This document shows, piece after piece, positions 21,438-32,399 of a stretch of DNA of 64,000 nt (the stretch's first letter is position 1; each line of letters opens with the position of its first letter). Location of the stretch: contig OZ345382.1 of NCBI GenBank assembly GCA_977006965.1, forward strand, positions 1,736,001-1,800,000. Direction: 5' to 3'. A program made the position numbers and the translations under genes. Source of the stretch: Phymatolithon calcareum (taxonomy: Eukaryota; Rhodophyta; Florideophyceae; Hapalidiales). The notes under the pieces were generated by a model. The model was not told the DNA's origin. It did no database searches and saw only the letters and a program-made list of their open reading frames with translations.

Positions 21438-22240
21438 CTCCTTGTTATTCCGAATGTGTTCAGGTGCCGGATGTTTGCGCCCGCGCTCACGACTTGCACC
21501 AGAAGCTTAGTGCCGCGTATTCGGTTTTCGACGATTTTTCTCCGGAGGAATTCAACAGACTTCCGAAAGGGAATTTCCCGTTCTGTCAGTCTGCAGGGGT
21601 GGCTCCTCTGCTGTCCTTCTCCTTGATAATATTTAGCTGCGAGTGCCATGTCATTCGGTAGTCTTCTGCCCATTGGGAGCATACTGTTTGTCAAGAAGTT
21701 ATCGCAGGGACCACTAGACCAAAAACATGTCTCCGGCCAATATAATTGCGCACAAATGGAAGCGAAGGAGCAATACGCAATACGTTCTTGGTCGACGTCT
21801 TGATGCAATATGGATTGCAATACGATATACCAGAGCAATATGGATTGCGACTCAGGTTCTGTCGCCTTAGCCGTCTGAAAACTTTCGCGAGCCAGCATGG
21901 CTCCTTAATCTTCGACTAACCAGTGACTGTGTGATTTACAATAATCCGCCCGCCTGAAGCGAACGGACTGCATCACGTTCACCAGGAGGATGCGGGAAAT
22001 ACCGATATCGCATTTTACATCGGAATTCACTGCATGATTGGGGCCTCTCAGAGCTGGAGGTGGTACGTGTAACACAAATTATATTTATTACTTTACCTTT
22101 ACGCAGTTCTAAACGTGGGAGCAGCCTCCTTCTCAGCTAAATAGTTTGAGTCGGGTGCCTGCAGCGTTATGTACAGCACGACCTCCTTACTCGTTGCCCA
22201 CGAGAGGTAGGAAGTGTGGCTCTTGACATGTTGGATGGAG
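21438..22240. other. Unassigned stretch with a 154-codon minus ORF
   Basis: The minus-strand ORF at 21434-21898 (start MLARESFQTAKATEPESQ) overlaps the end of the hAT derivative and has no motif I recognise. Otherwise short ORFs only. Confidence 0.25.
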
Positions 22241-22246
22241 GTTTGG

Positions 22247-22325
22247 TTGTTGATGGTTGAGATGGTTGAGATGGTTGAGGTGGTTGAGATGGTTGAGAAG
22301 GTTGAGATGGTTGGGTTGGTTGTGA
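22247..22325 (+). repeat. Nonamer minisatellite (GGTTGAGAT)n
   Basis: About eight imperfect copies of ATGGTTGAG run head to tail, some with AGG or AAG variants. Confidence 0.9.
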
Positions 22326-22423
22326 GATATTCCTTGGTTTATTGAGTCGGGGCTTCAGATCCGGGTCTTATATAGGCCTCAGATTGAGGTATGATAAGAC
22401 TTCTGATGCTCATTGCACTACTA

Positions 22424-22590
22424 ACTGTGATTGATTCAATCAACTAAAAGATTGAATTGTCGACTGTGATTGATTCAATCAACAAAATGATTGAATTACT
22501 GACAATAACAAGATCAATCAAGAAATTGATTGAACTGCTACATTGTCAGTAAAGATGAAAAAACATGGATTGATTCAATCATAACATATG
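22424..22590. repeat. Tandem palindromic GATTGATTCAATC motifs
   Basis: A 39-bp unit, with the palindrome TTGATTCAA at its core followed by a half site ATTGAATT, is repeated at about 22425 and 22464. A third, rearranged copy lies near 22510-22535 and an isolated core TTGATTCAATCA near 22570. It lies just downstream of the interrupted minus-strand gene. Confidence 0.75.
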
Positions 22591-22650
22591 AGAAATGGTT
22601 TGAGACTTATGAGAAAGGATAATGTGTACTGCGATAAGAGCTCCAAGCAG

Positions 22651-23509
22651 TCACATTTCTAACATGACAATGCTCAGCTCATTTTTTACCTTGAAGGGGA
22701 GCTTCAAATGGAATGTAGAGACGATAGGTTGGTCATTTGAAGAGCGGAAACGACGAAGAAACGAGCGGCACGAAATCAGACCAGGATGGTTAGAAAGGAA
22801 AGAACTGTCGGAAGCCATCCACGACCGGTGCAAGTAGAGCATGTCAGTGATTGCCTCCGGCCAGACGACTGACACTTCAAGCACACGACCGCCACTAATG
22901 ACACGGACGTCGTGATCTTTCTAACGAGCACATAGTCCAGAGGGCATTAGAATCGCTACAGATACACGCTTGTCCTCATTTTCGTCCTCCCATTGCCCCA
23001 TTATGTGAAGGGGGCGGAATGTCAGGTCATTCTGGTCGCCGGGGCCGCCAGACCCACTGCTGGACTCGCCGTCGTCGTCACTGGTATCGACGGCAGCGAC
23101 ATCGGACGCTACCTGCGACGGCCCGGCGGGGAGGGCAGGTGTGCACATGCGGTTGAGGCCATCGGCGAAGGTAGGCTTCAAGAATCCTGGAGTTATCCCG
23201 CCCGCCGCACTCACTGAAACGAGAGTAAGAAAAAAGTGAAAAATAGTGGAAAAATGATAAAAAGGACAGAAATGACATACCAACCTGGCGCCCTGGATCT
23301 ATGGGATTAACCCTTCCATTCTCTTCGCGCATCTCGCGAACCTTTTTGCGCCAAGTGCTGCCTGGGATCTCGTCGAAGACGGGATCAAACTTCTTGATCA
23401 CGGCCGGCTGCAGCGGTGTCCCGTCGGGTCGCATATCGCGGCGGGCGGCAACTATGCCGCGCAAGGCATTGTCGGCGAGCTCGTACTTTCGCTTCTTCTC
23501 TCGAGGCAT
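22651..23509 (-). pseudogene. Spliced gene of unknown function, interrupted by one TAG
   Basis: Exon 1 (23509-23281) starts MPREKKRKYELADNALRG and contains a basic, charged segment with STWRKKVREMREENGR. A 67-nt intron follows (donor GTATGTCA at 23280, acceptor TTTCAG ending at 23214). Exon 2 continues in frame with VSAAGGITPGFLKPTFADGL, an acidic Ser/Gly linker (DTSDDDGESSSGSGG), then KRVSVAILMPSGLCAR and a TAG at 22921-22923. The same frame continues past it with KDHDVRVISGGRVLEVSVVW and LHRSWM to a second stop at 22651. The match of style across the TAG suggests that the true protein is about 262 residues and that the TAG is a nonsense change. The basic N-terminus would fit a nuclear protein. 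I do not recognise the family; a transposon-borne accessory ORF is possible. Confidence 0.55.
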
Positions 23510-23789
23510 TTTGGCGTCTAGTGATTCCCTGCGAAGTGGTACACCCACACGGGAGTATTAGTAGTACTATACCCCTGGCCATAAGATGTGTTCCCCAGAG
23601 CCAGGGACATGTATGGATCTATGGTCTACCGTATATGAAGGATGTGTATCCCAGCAAGTGTCTGAACGAAGGAATCAGGTGTGGAAAAAGAGAGAGGATC
23701 GCGCGAGTGATGTGTGTCCCAAGATTCTCCAGCATGCCTGATGACTGGTGAAGTCTACGTTTTTAAGTAGACAAGAATTAGCACAGACA

Positions 23790-24190
23790 AAAGGACATGA
23801 GCACTAGGCTAAAGATGCGCGAGGTCACTAACATCTACGGCTCCGTCTTTACGGTTCCTGGGTCGTATCAACTCTCCTATACGACTGTGAATCGTGGAAG
23901 CTGACAGAACCAGTGTGGAAGAACACAAGATAACAGGTGCTAAGATGTTATCTAGAATAACGGAGAGACCAATAGCCGACGAAGCCAGGACACGCACCAT
24001 AGACGTCGTGATGCGGGCCAGAGACTAAGATGGAACTGGCTTGGGCACATTTCAGAACAGACGAGCGCCTCCTGGTCCTCCAAGTCCAGGTAAAATGCGT
24101 CAGATCAACTCTAGAATCAATCTATGGTGACGAGCACGGGTTAGACGTGAAAGCCATAGTCAACCTCGCTAAAGGTAGGATAGAATAGAA
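23790..24190 (+). pseudogene. LINE fragment, region after the RT domain (second family)
   Basis: Joining frames, the translation reads LLYDCESWKLTEPVWKNTR, then LSRITERPIADEARTRTIDV (about 23945-24005), RWNWLGHILRTDERL (about 24030-24075), and a tail ending NLAKGRIE. This is the typical block downstream of RT in CR1/RTE/Jockey-type LINEs (LLYGCE.W.L, then R..RWLGH.LR.DD.R). It differs from the LINE-d family. Several frameshifts and stops are present and no tail was identified. Confidence 0.6.
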
Positions 24191-25172
24191 GAAACGTAGG
24201 CTCTCGATCGCTGCCAGCCCGACTACGGGAAAAGGAAAAAATGAAATGAGTCTTAACGGTTGTTAACTAGTTTTTTGCCAAAGACGCTTCGTCGAAAATC
24301 CATTTTACGCTCAATGACGAAACTAAACGTTGATTAATTTGTCCAAAACAAACCTTCGACATGGGTTCCATAAATGAGTTTTCGACTTCGCCAAAGAGCC
24401 GCAAAATCTGGAGCGCTCTGCTAGACTTTAGGCTGCTGTTTCTTTGGCATGAATAGGAAAGAAGTCCTTTCCGCAAGTTGCTTCTTCCTGTGCTATCACG
24501 ACACCAAACTATAAACCAAAAAAGAGGACGGGGAGCGGACAAAGTCTATTTTTGCGCTAACTGGTGATCAAAGTGAATGATACACCGTTCTGGAGATGAC
24601 GTTATGTGGTGGCGCCACGTAATATGGCCTAGCGAATGTAACTGGTAGTTCTGCAGTGCACTACAGCATGGCAAAAACCCTAAGCGCGTTTCGAATCTCT
24701 CCCAATTACTCTGGGATCGCACCAAGAACATCATTGATACGTAGATCATTCATTAAAACCAACTCGACGAGAACTGCCGAACTCCCTCCACCAGTGGTGA
24801 TCTCCTAACGCCACTTATTTCCGTTTTCGTAAGAGCTGTGCGGAGAGCAATGCAATTTCACGCAATGTGCGCTTCATGGCTATTCCAGCAGAGGAAGGCC
24901 GTGACGAATCGCGTTCTTGCACAAAGGACATTCGGAAAGGCTGTTCAAGCTGTGAATACATTGTCGTTTCACTACCTTTAGGGATCCATTGTCGTCCGAT
25001 TTCACCATCACATTTTCGATCTACAGAAACCCGAATATAGATTGATTTTTTTTTCTATATTTCGAAAAGATCGCTCACGCAAAAAATTTGTATCTGAAGG
25101 TGTTGAAAACAGCTTCTTATTGTTCAGAAGTTTTTTTTACGTCTTATGTTTTCTGACGGCACACTTCGGTAC
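24191..25172. other. No recognisable gene
   Basis: Short ORFs only, AT-rich toward the right, ending at the hAT H2 terminus. Confidence 0.35.
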
Positions 25173-27226
25173 CAAAGCATTGGAAAAATTATTGCTATTA
25201 TAATTATTAAAATTATTGTTCGAATAATTTATTCCTGAGACGCGCATGTTTAACTGTAATTACTAAGATCTTCTTCGATGCAACAATTATTGTATTTATT
25301 TGGAAGCATTGTTCACTAGAGAACGTCCGACTAAATCTACGTTACTGGGGGAGCATAGCAGCATTTTGGCGGACAATTATATGGTTTATTGGACCCATAT
25401 GATGGTGTGCTTCTCTTGAAGAATAATGTTGTTCATCGATTGCGCATGACGTGTCGGTTGCGGACTCCTCATTTAGGATTGTGAAAATCATGGCAATCAG
25501 CACAGTACAACGGGAACTGTGGACTAGGCGAGTACCGTTTGTTAGCAGCCAAGATGCCGCTAGTTTTCGGTAAGAATGTTCGCGATGAGTTTTTCACGCA
25601 TTTGGATCCCAACTCCGCTGTGTGGACTTGCAAGTGTGGAACGCGACGGAAAGATTATGGATGGGGCTGCACGAATTTTGTGAGTCACATTCAATCCGAG
25701 CATCCAAGCGAACTGAATGATTTATGCGTTGAGAAAAACTCGGCCACAAATACCTCGAAAGTTTCGAAGCCTCTCTCTCTGTTTTATCCTCGCAAAACGT
25801 TGCACGCCCACGGCTGGCTAGAGATTATCGTCAAAGGCCTGCTGCCGTTTACTGTCGCCGAGAACCTTATTTACACTGCTGCTTGTCTATTTGATTCTAT
25901 GAGCTACAAGATCGTCATGAAGTTCCTCGATTCCCACGCGAAAAGCGTCAAATCGAAATTCTCCTGTCGTCTTCCGTCGAACTTTGCACTCGTTGTTGGC
26001 GGTTGGACCGCTGATAATACTCACTATGTCGCGATATTCGCTACCTCTCCCGCTAATACGACACACGGTTACGAGAATTGTTTGTTGGGGTTTTCTCCTT
26101 TCGAAGACGAAGAAGGACAGAGCGCAGCTAATCACCACGAATTTCTCAAGTTCGTACTAAGTGTGTTCGGATAATCGCTATCGAATGTTGTTGCACTCAT
26201 TGGCGAGAACTGGTAGACGAACTAGTTGCTGGCAAACTTATGTGATGTAAATTTTGTTGGTTGTGCGAGCCACCGTTTTAATTCGGCAATTAAGGACGTG
26301 AAACGCCTACATAAAGCCATTATTGAGAACGTTAGGGCAATCATGCATAAGCTATCGTACCCTATACCGGCCGCACACTTCCGCAACGTTACGCAATTAC
26401 GTCCCTACCGGAGCATTGTGACACGATGGTCATCGACAGCGCAAATGCTCAAGCGCTACATGGCAATAAAGAGTTTCTACCCCAGCTGAATGTTGACGAG
26501 GTCGATGCTCTAACGTAAAGCACATTCCAGAATCGAAAAGTGGAGTCGTTATGCAAGCAGTTCACTTGATTCGATGCAATTACCAAGGTTCTCCAAAATG
26601 ATGACGTATCGGTGACGGACTCCCGGGTATTTTTCGATACGGTGATAGAAGTGTTTCCGCAACTTTCTCTCCGCTTGAGCTCGACGACGGCAATCATCCA
26701 TCACCCTGAACTCGAGTCCGGAATTGTGAAAATTATGGAGAAACGCATTTCTGCGATGTCAGCTGCTGACCAATTTGCTACCGAGAAATTGAAGAATGTT
26801 ATCTGTGCTGTGAGTTTGACTGTTGATGAAAGTTCACTATCTCTAGTCGAGCGCGCATTGAAGAGTCGCAAAAGCATTCTTTCCTCTGATTCTGAGTACA
26901 TGGACTTGCGATTCATTGTAATAAAGTCGAACATATGCGAGAGGCTTTTCTATATCGATGATTACGCTTTGGATGACAGAAGAAGAAGCGTTATTCCCGC
27001 AAACTTCGAGAAGCAGATGTTCATACATGCTAAGTCGGGTGCGTGGGGAATAGGAGGCGTCAATGCTATCGTGACAGAAAGTAGCTAGAGGGATCCAATA
27101 ATTGGGAATATCCAGTTATTTATTCCTCACTGAACTTGAATGCAATAATTTATTGCACAGCTTAATATTCATTCTGGACACTGCGCGAGAAAAGAATAAA
27201 AATAAATACATAACTCTAATGCTTTG
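25173..27226 (+). mobile_element. hAT family H2 element
   Basis: The left end CAAAGCATTGGAA and the right end ATGCTTTG are inverted repeats. Flanking 8-mers TTCGGTAC (25165-25172) and TTCCTTAC (27227-27234) agree at six of eight positions, consistent with an aged 8-bp hAT target duplication. It is 2054 bp long and encloses the transposase remnant. Confidence 0.7.
25554..27088 (+). pseudogene. hAT transposase pseudogene (H2)
   Basis: The N-terminal frame from ATG 25554 has a BED-like zinc finger (WTCKCGTRRK, then NFVSHIQSEH). It is followed by LLPFTVAENLIY and LPSNFALVVGGWTADNTHYV, where hAT proteins keep a catalytic aspartate in the D-G-W-T motif; here the residue is glycine (VGGWTADN). The frame breaks at 26174. 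Later frames carry VGCASHRFNSAIKDV (about 26252), the second part of the hAT core, and the C-terminal dimerisation region (SNICERLFYIDDYALDDRRR) to the stop at 27088. At least three frame interruptions and a lost catalytic residue make it inactive. Confidence 0.75.
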
Positions 27227-27785
27227 TTCCTTACAGTCTTGTAGCCGACTCATCCAATAAACTTGCTTCCGGAGGTAGGGCGTCTACCACAGCAATGGAA
27301 TAGCTGTTCAACTGTCTCGTTAATTCCGGTAATACACAACTTGCTTACTGGATCGTACGCGATTACATCCCAGCTGTCACCCTTGTGAAAAGTAGCCAAC
27401 GGAGGGGTTCAGGATCCCAATCAGCTTATGTATGATCACTTCAGCTCATCTGTGGATTGCTTCTTGCTTCTTTTGTTTGAAAAACACCTTACATGGTTGA
27501 AGTCCATTCTTCCTTCTAGACACGAATGTGCGATGTTTCTGTGTGCGGGGTCAAATATATGTTTGCGCAATTTTTAATAACTTTCGACGTTCGTACTTTT
27601 AACAATAGAGGGAAAACTAGCTTAGTGGTTTACTCTTTTACGACAGAAAGTTGGCCTTGCTTGATCCCCGATTCCATTGGCTGAATAAAATGTCAAACCT
27701 GTGAGCTCTTGCTTTTAAGATGTGATGGACGTTTCGTCTCAAGACGTAACTTTATCTGGAGAGTGGGTACGAAAGCCTTCGACGA

Positions 27786-27814
27786 GCAATGCCGTGGGAC
27801 TCCCACGGCATTGC
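27786..27814. repeat. Near-perfect 29-bp palindrome
   Basis: GCAATGCCGTGGGA is followed, after a single C, by its exact reverse complement. The one-base spacer means it is a DNA palindrome and not a normal RNA hairpin loop. Confidence 0.85.
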
Positions 27815-28003
27815 CCATTGTTGGAGATCATTAGCTATAATCAAAGTTCTGAACAATGAGAAGCTGTTGAAGAACAGCTTTAGGAGCTCAACCTCAGTGT
27901 GAGCGCTCTTTCCGCAGTAAAGAATGAAAGAAGGAGAGAAAAAGCCAAACGCGCGACGACGACACTTCCAGACGTACTCAAGCGCATGAAAGCAAAAAGT
28001 CCG

Positions 28004-28959
28004 GGAATTTGGTAAAATGGCCACGTATGATAGTTTTCCCATATTTAGTAAAGTGACCACTATGCATAGGTGTTATTTTATCCTGTTTGATGATTGAGTC
28101 CAAACAATTGCCACGTTGAACCTGTCGGGCTTCTAGACAGCTCATCCATGATTAGATCTTCTTCTGCGAAGAGATTAAAGTGCAATACGACGGTTCTAGG
28201 GTGAATTTCCAAGGCCCTCTTTATAGAGCTGCAGGTCGAGCAATCAGTCCGAACGGGCAACCAAGCTTCAAGTTGTGCCCGTATGCAATAACCTGCATAG
28301 TATGAGCTGAACTCCGGTGAAGGCACAAGACACCGAACTACTTACACTACAGCATCATCATAATTGTTAATATAGAAACGGCGAATCCCTGTATTAAGGA
28401 TTAGGCGATATACTAGAATGAACAAGAACAGAAAAGTTGCTCCCGTACATTCTTAGGAGTGTTTGAGAGCATTTAAATAAGCATCTAATCACCAAAAAAA
28501 GGATCTACGTTGAACTGACCTAAGACGGAAATTGCACGAAAACAATTGTGATTTCAAAACTTTGAGGACAAAAAAGCCACTCTCCGACATTGCGAAAACT
28601 CTTATTTCAATAGACAAACAAAAGTCCTCTAAACTGGACAATCCTATTTCCACTGAAATTGACGTCTGTGCACTCTTCAAAAGAAAGCAAGACCTAACAT
28701 AATCTCTCCCACTCACGCCGCCATTGAAGATTATACTTTTCCAGACCGAGAGAAAATAAAATTCAATTTATAGCGAATTTGCCAACGAGCACCAATGGTC
28801 CCCTCCGCAGTGCTCTGAGTAATAAATATTGATTATATTTGGACCCCACAATATCAATTTGGTCTGCAGTACAAGAAGTTTCCAATCATAACAACACCCG
28901 TGCATGGTGGTTATTTACTAAAGACGGAAAACTACGTGATCATTTTACCAAATAACTCC
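28004..28959. mobile_element. Foldback MITE M2
   Basis: The left arm (28004-28075) and the reverse complement of the right arm (about 28895-28959) match over about 60 bp: TTTGGTAAAATG, then CACGTA, TAGTTTTCC, TTTAGTAAA, then a CCATGCAYRGGTG-like block. The interior has no coherent coding. It holds an 80-bp repeat (28389-28470) also present at 51479-51560. Confidence 0.7.
28389..28470 (+). repeat. Interspersed repeat R2, copy 1
   Basis: Matches 51479-51560: CCCTGTATTA, then AGGCGATATACTAGAATGAA, then GCTCCCGTACA and AGGAGTG. Function unknown. Confidence 0.7.
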
Positions 28960-30500
28960 ACTGGAGAAGTAAAATCTAATTTTTGCTGCACCTCTACCTC
29001 CCGCTGACACAGTCACGGAAACGACTGAAATTAGAGTCTCAGGATCCGAGGTTCACTAAGTAAGTAAACCAAGGAGCACAAGTAACTCAACCTCTCCTAC
29101 TGCAACCATACCTTCTTTCCCTGTAACCTCCAATAATAGACACATCACGGAGTTTGCAGAAACCCATACTAAAAAGCTGCTTCAGCTGCATCCGCCAAGA
29201 AGCTATGAAATCTTGTGGTGCAGATCCATGACTTGGCTGTTCAGTGCTACAGGTTGCGGAGAGTAGTGTTTACAGGCAGGTATGTGGAGTTCAAAAGTTG
29301 CAAGAGGTGGTGTGTGCAGCCCAGGGTTTATGGCAGTGAGCCATTCTTTTACCTGATACTAAATGCGGCAATTAAACTACTCTACGATACACAGCTCTTA
29401 AGGAAGCAGATTCCAAAAGTCGAGGGCAGCCAAAACTGTCCGAGAGCCGATCCATTCAAAAAGTCGCATTAATAAGCCCAAGAATAGATCTTGTCGAAAG
29501 GTGAACCCCTGAGCACCGGGGCATGTCGATGGCACAAAATCAGAAGGTAAAAGATATAGTCGTGTTAGCCACCTGACAGTCTTGCGACCCTGTTTGAAAG
29601 ACGTGAGGAAGACGTACATAACGCAGGAGGAAAAGGGCCCCATGTTGTTCCCTGTGCATTTATCATATATGATATGGAAACAAGTGATCAGTTTGAATAA
29701 GAAGCTGATCATTCGGAATCGAGCCCGTAATCACTGAGGACATTTCCATGATAACATACATATTGCAGGTATAATACTTGATCACATACAGTAAATTTCG
29801 GCTATGTAGAGATTCTCAGCGACTTAAGTTGAGAGAAGAACCTACTTGCCTAGGACTCGGACTGCGAAGCGCAGCGCAAAAAGTGTGTAACCTGAAATCG
29901 ATAGTAATCGCAACAGAATTTTCAACCATTTTTTTAAGAGTAGACATACCGAATAATCCTTTTTTGAAACATTCGTTGACCACGTTTCAGCTCTCTTCAC
30001 GAGAATCTACGTCACATGGGAAGGCTAGGTTCGGGAACGCCGCTCGTTGCCCCTTTATGTATCTGCTTCCCTTTATAGTAAAACTGCACAGTATAGATCG
30101 ATCCGCAGAGCGGATACCGCATATCAGTACTTCAATCCCCAGCGGAGCAGTGAGCGGCCTTACGTTTCATGAGCTTGCCCGGGCGGTATTCGTTGCAGCG
30201 GTGTTACAGGGTACGTGTAGTAATGGGGCTAGCGCAATCAGTCATAAAGCTCTATGATGATTTCGTAAAGATCAAAGAATACTGGACAGATTTGAAAAGA
30301 GCTTTAGAAAGCTTCACGTTGGAATACGCTGCTTACGCCATGGGAAGCCACGTGTGAGTAAATTTCTTTCTGCCCGAAATTGTGGGCCAGAGTGCAGCAT
30401 TCTTAGGGCACGTTTTCGAAGCATTTTAGCATCTGAAATTGGGTTGGTTGCTCAGCATTAATATACCATCGAGGGCATCAGAACGTGGATCTTCCTACTG
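28960..30500. other. No recognisable gene
   Basis: Short ORFs only (for example 29215-29472 and 29778-30257 plus) with no motif. I see no terminal repeats. Confidence 0.35.
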
Positions 30501-30560
30501 TAATAACACTTCGGATATCATTTTCTGGAAGTCCGAGCAAAATCTAACGCAGTCGTCTGC

Positions 30561-31195
30561 ATGTCCGTGCGACGGAGCAGGATCGTAGTGCGAGCGAGCG
30601 ATCGCCAGAGGACTAGGAATCTGTATGAGGCGATATGCAATATTGAATCAATGCTCCGACAAGGGATTAACTCTCGAGCGCCGCATGAAGCGGAATCTAG
30701 TGCAAGGAAGGAATTCAGTGATGATTCCACTCCTTCACCGATATCCGGTTCCGACCATCCTTTACGTCCTGAGCGCGAGGTTGCTGTGAGAGCGATTCGG
30801 AGCGCTGCGTTGCGTGCACTAAGTGATGTCAGAGTGAAAGCAGGAATGAATATCTGCCAAGCGTTCCTACTTGTTTTCTGAAGAAATGTACACGAACAGC
30901 ACAACGACAGAAGCGCAGACGTACGGCTTCGACATGCAAATAGGGACGGTTATAACAGAAGCGAAAGGAAGCATTCCGGAGGAGTTTACTGGCATTTGGA
31001 AGTCAAGTAATATATCGAAGGCCAGCGTGGGTGGAGGAGAGACTGTTAATGCAGACAACAGGAAGACACTAGAGAACTTGGGGGACTCGTTCCCTAGGCG
31101 CATCGCTCTCTGCAGCTCAAAACGAGGCTGAATTTAACAGCGATGCCGGATCAACATCCGAACCAAAGAAGCAGTACTGCAAGGATCAGGAAGAG
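30561..31195 (+). pseudogene. Unknown ORF, convergent with 31203-32063
   Basis: Two overlapping frames (30561-30881 and 30871-31131) read as one protein if a frameshift near 30875 is allowed: an arginine-rich start (VRASDRQRTRNLYEAI), AVRAIRSAALRALSDVRVKA, then EEMYTNSTTTEAQTYGFDM and EEFTGIWKSSNISK. I do not recognise it. The 3' end nearly touches the convergent minus-strand ORF. Confidence 0.35.
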
Positions 31196-31202
31196 CATCT
31201 CT

Positions 31203-32063
31203 TCATTCTTTGGCTTTTGCACTTATGTGTAATAACTTCATGATGAATGAGTACAGTTCCTTGCTGAGATCTTCGGTGTATTCCTCACCTGTGATTAACA
31301 TTTTCGCTATTTCCCTGCGTGATTTAATACCCGGTGTCGCACAAATTGTCATTTCACGACATTCTGTTTCGGTATACAACATGAGCGCAGCAATCGGCTT
31401 ACGAACAGGGTTCGTTTTTCCCAAGTACGATTCGCCGTGGACATTTAGGATCAGTTCTCATGTCTGGCCATCCGACATCCATTATCTGGGCAGCACGCAG
31501 CTGTTTCAGGCTGTTGTGTATTTTCATATACACATAAGCCTCCAGGTTTACGTCTAGTGCCTCACAAATCCAAAATTCGAAGTAAATAGTAAATCCAGGC
31601 GAGTTCACTTACCTGCATCGCGATGAGAGGCATAGAAATCAGACAGAAACAAGTCGAATTGTAATATACTGCTCCTCACGAAATCTTTTGCCAGTACAAG
31701 AGAGTCAGCCAGTTTACAATCACTCGCCTTGGACTTTAACTGCACTTGCACTACTGCAGTAGATTCGTAAATCTGAGATCCCGTTGGTTTCTGAGCCAAA
31801 ACTGAATGTCCTGCACGCAGAATCTGTGCTCTATTGCGACATGCAAACAGTAAATACCTTTGCTTTGTCTGGTTTTCGGTACTTGCGTTACTGTCGGTAC
31901 GTGCTGTGCTGAGGGAAATGGCTAGTCGAGTGATGGAAGGGATACTGTGTGCAATAGCTTCGACGCGAGACGTGATATTCGTAACTGCTCGCTGCAAGCC
32001 GCCAATGTTGTCATTGGATCTTGCGGTTCCTTTCGAAGCCAAGATTGAAGCATTGGTGTCCAT
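31203..32063 (-). pseudogene. Unknown minus-strand coding region, possibly spliced
   Basis: The 5' part (32063-31605) is a 152-codon ORF starting MDTNASILASKGTARSND, with a helical stretch SRVEAIAHSIPSITRLAISL. A GTAAGTGA donor follows the GATGCAG codons at about 31613, and a TTGTGAG acceptor near 31558 would lead into ALDVNLEAYVYMKIHNSLKQ. After a further frame change, NPVRKPIAALMLYTETECRE and ATPGIKSRREIAKMLITGEE extend to a stop at 31203. I recognise no family. It may be the second gene of a transposon whose other gene is the convergent ORF to its left. Confidence 0.4.
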
Positions 32064-32399
32064 AAGGACTACTTATTCAACTATAAAATGATTTCGTGAG
32101 AGTGCGAGAACTGAAGAGAAGGAAGGTCGCCGCTAGGGTCGGTTTTTGATCTTAATACCACGGCGCACAAATTGAAAAAATTTGCAAATAGAAATTTCCA
32201 ACAATGCATCTATGCAGTTTTCCATTAGAACGTTTCGGAAACCCGCATGAATTCTAAATCTGTAGCTTATAAACCATGAGATTAAACTCCGTAAAGTCGC
32301 CGTTTGTGGAAATTTTAAACTGTAGCTAGCTTCTCATTAGCCCATCTTGCATTGCTCACTCCAGGAATGCTGGACTTCCCCTCCTGACATTTGAGGATT

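Noticed and set aside
22247-22590. CRISPR-like array of repeats
   Set aside because: The repeats are a minisatellite and palindromic units without unique spacers of constant length, and the genome is eukaryotic.
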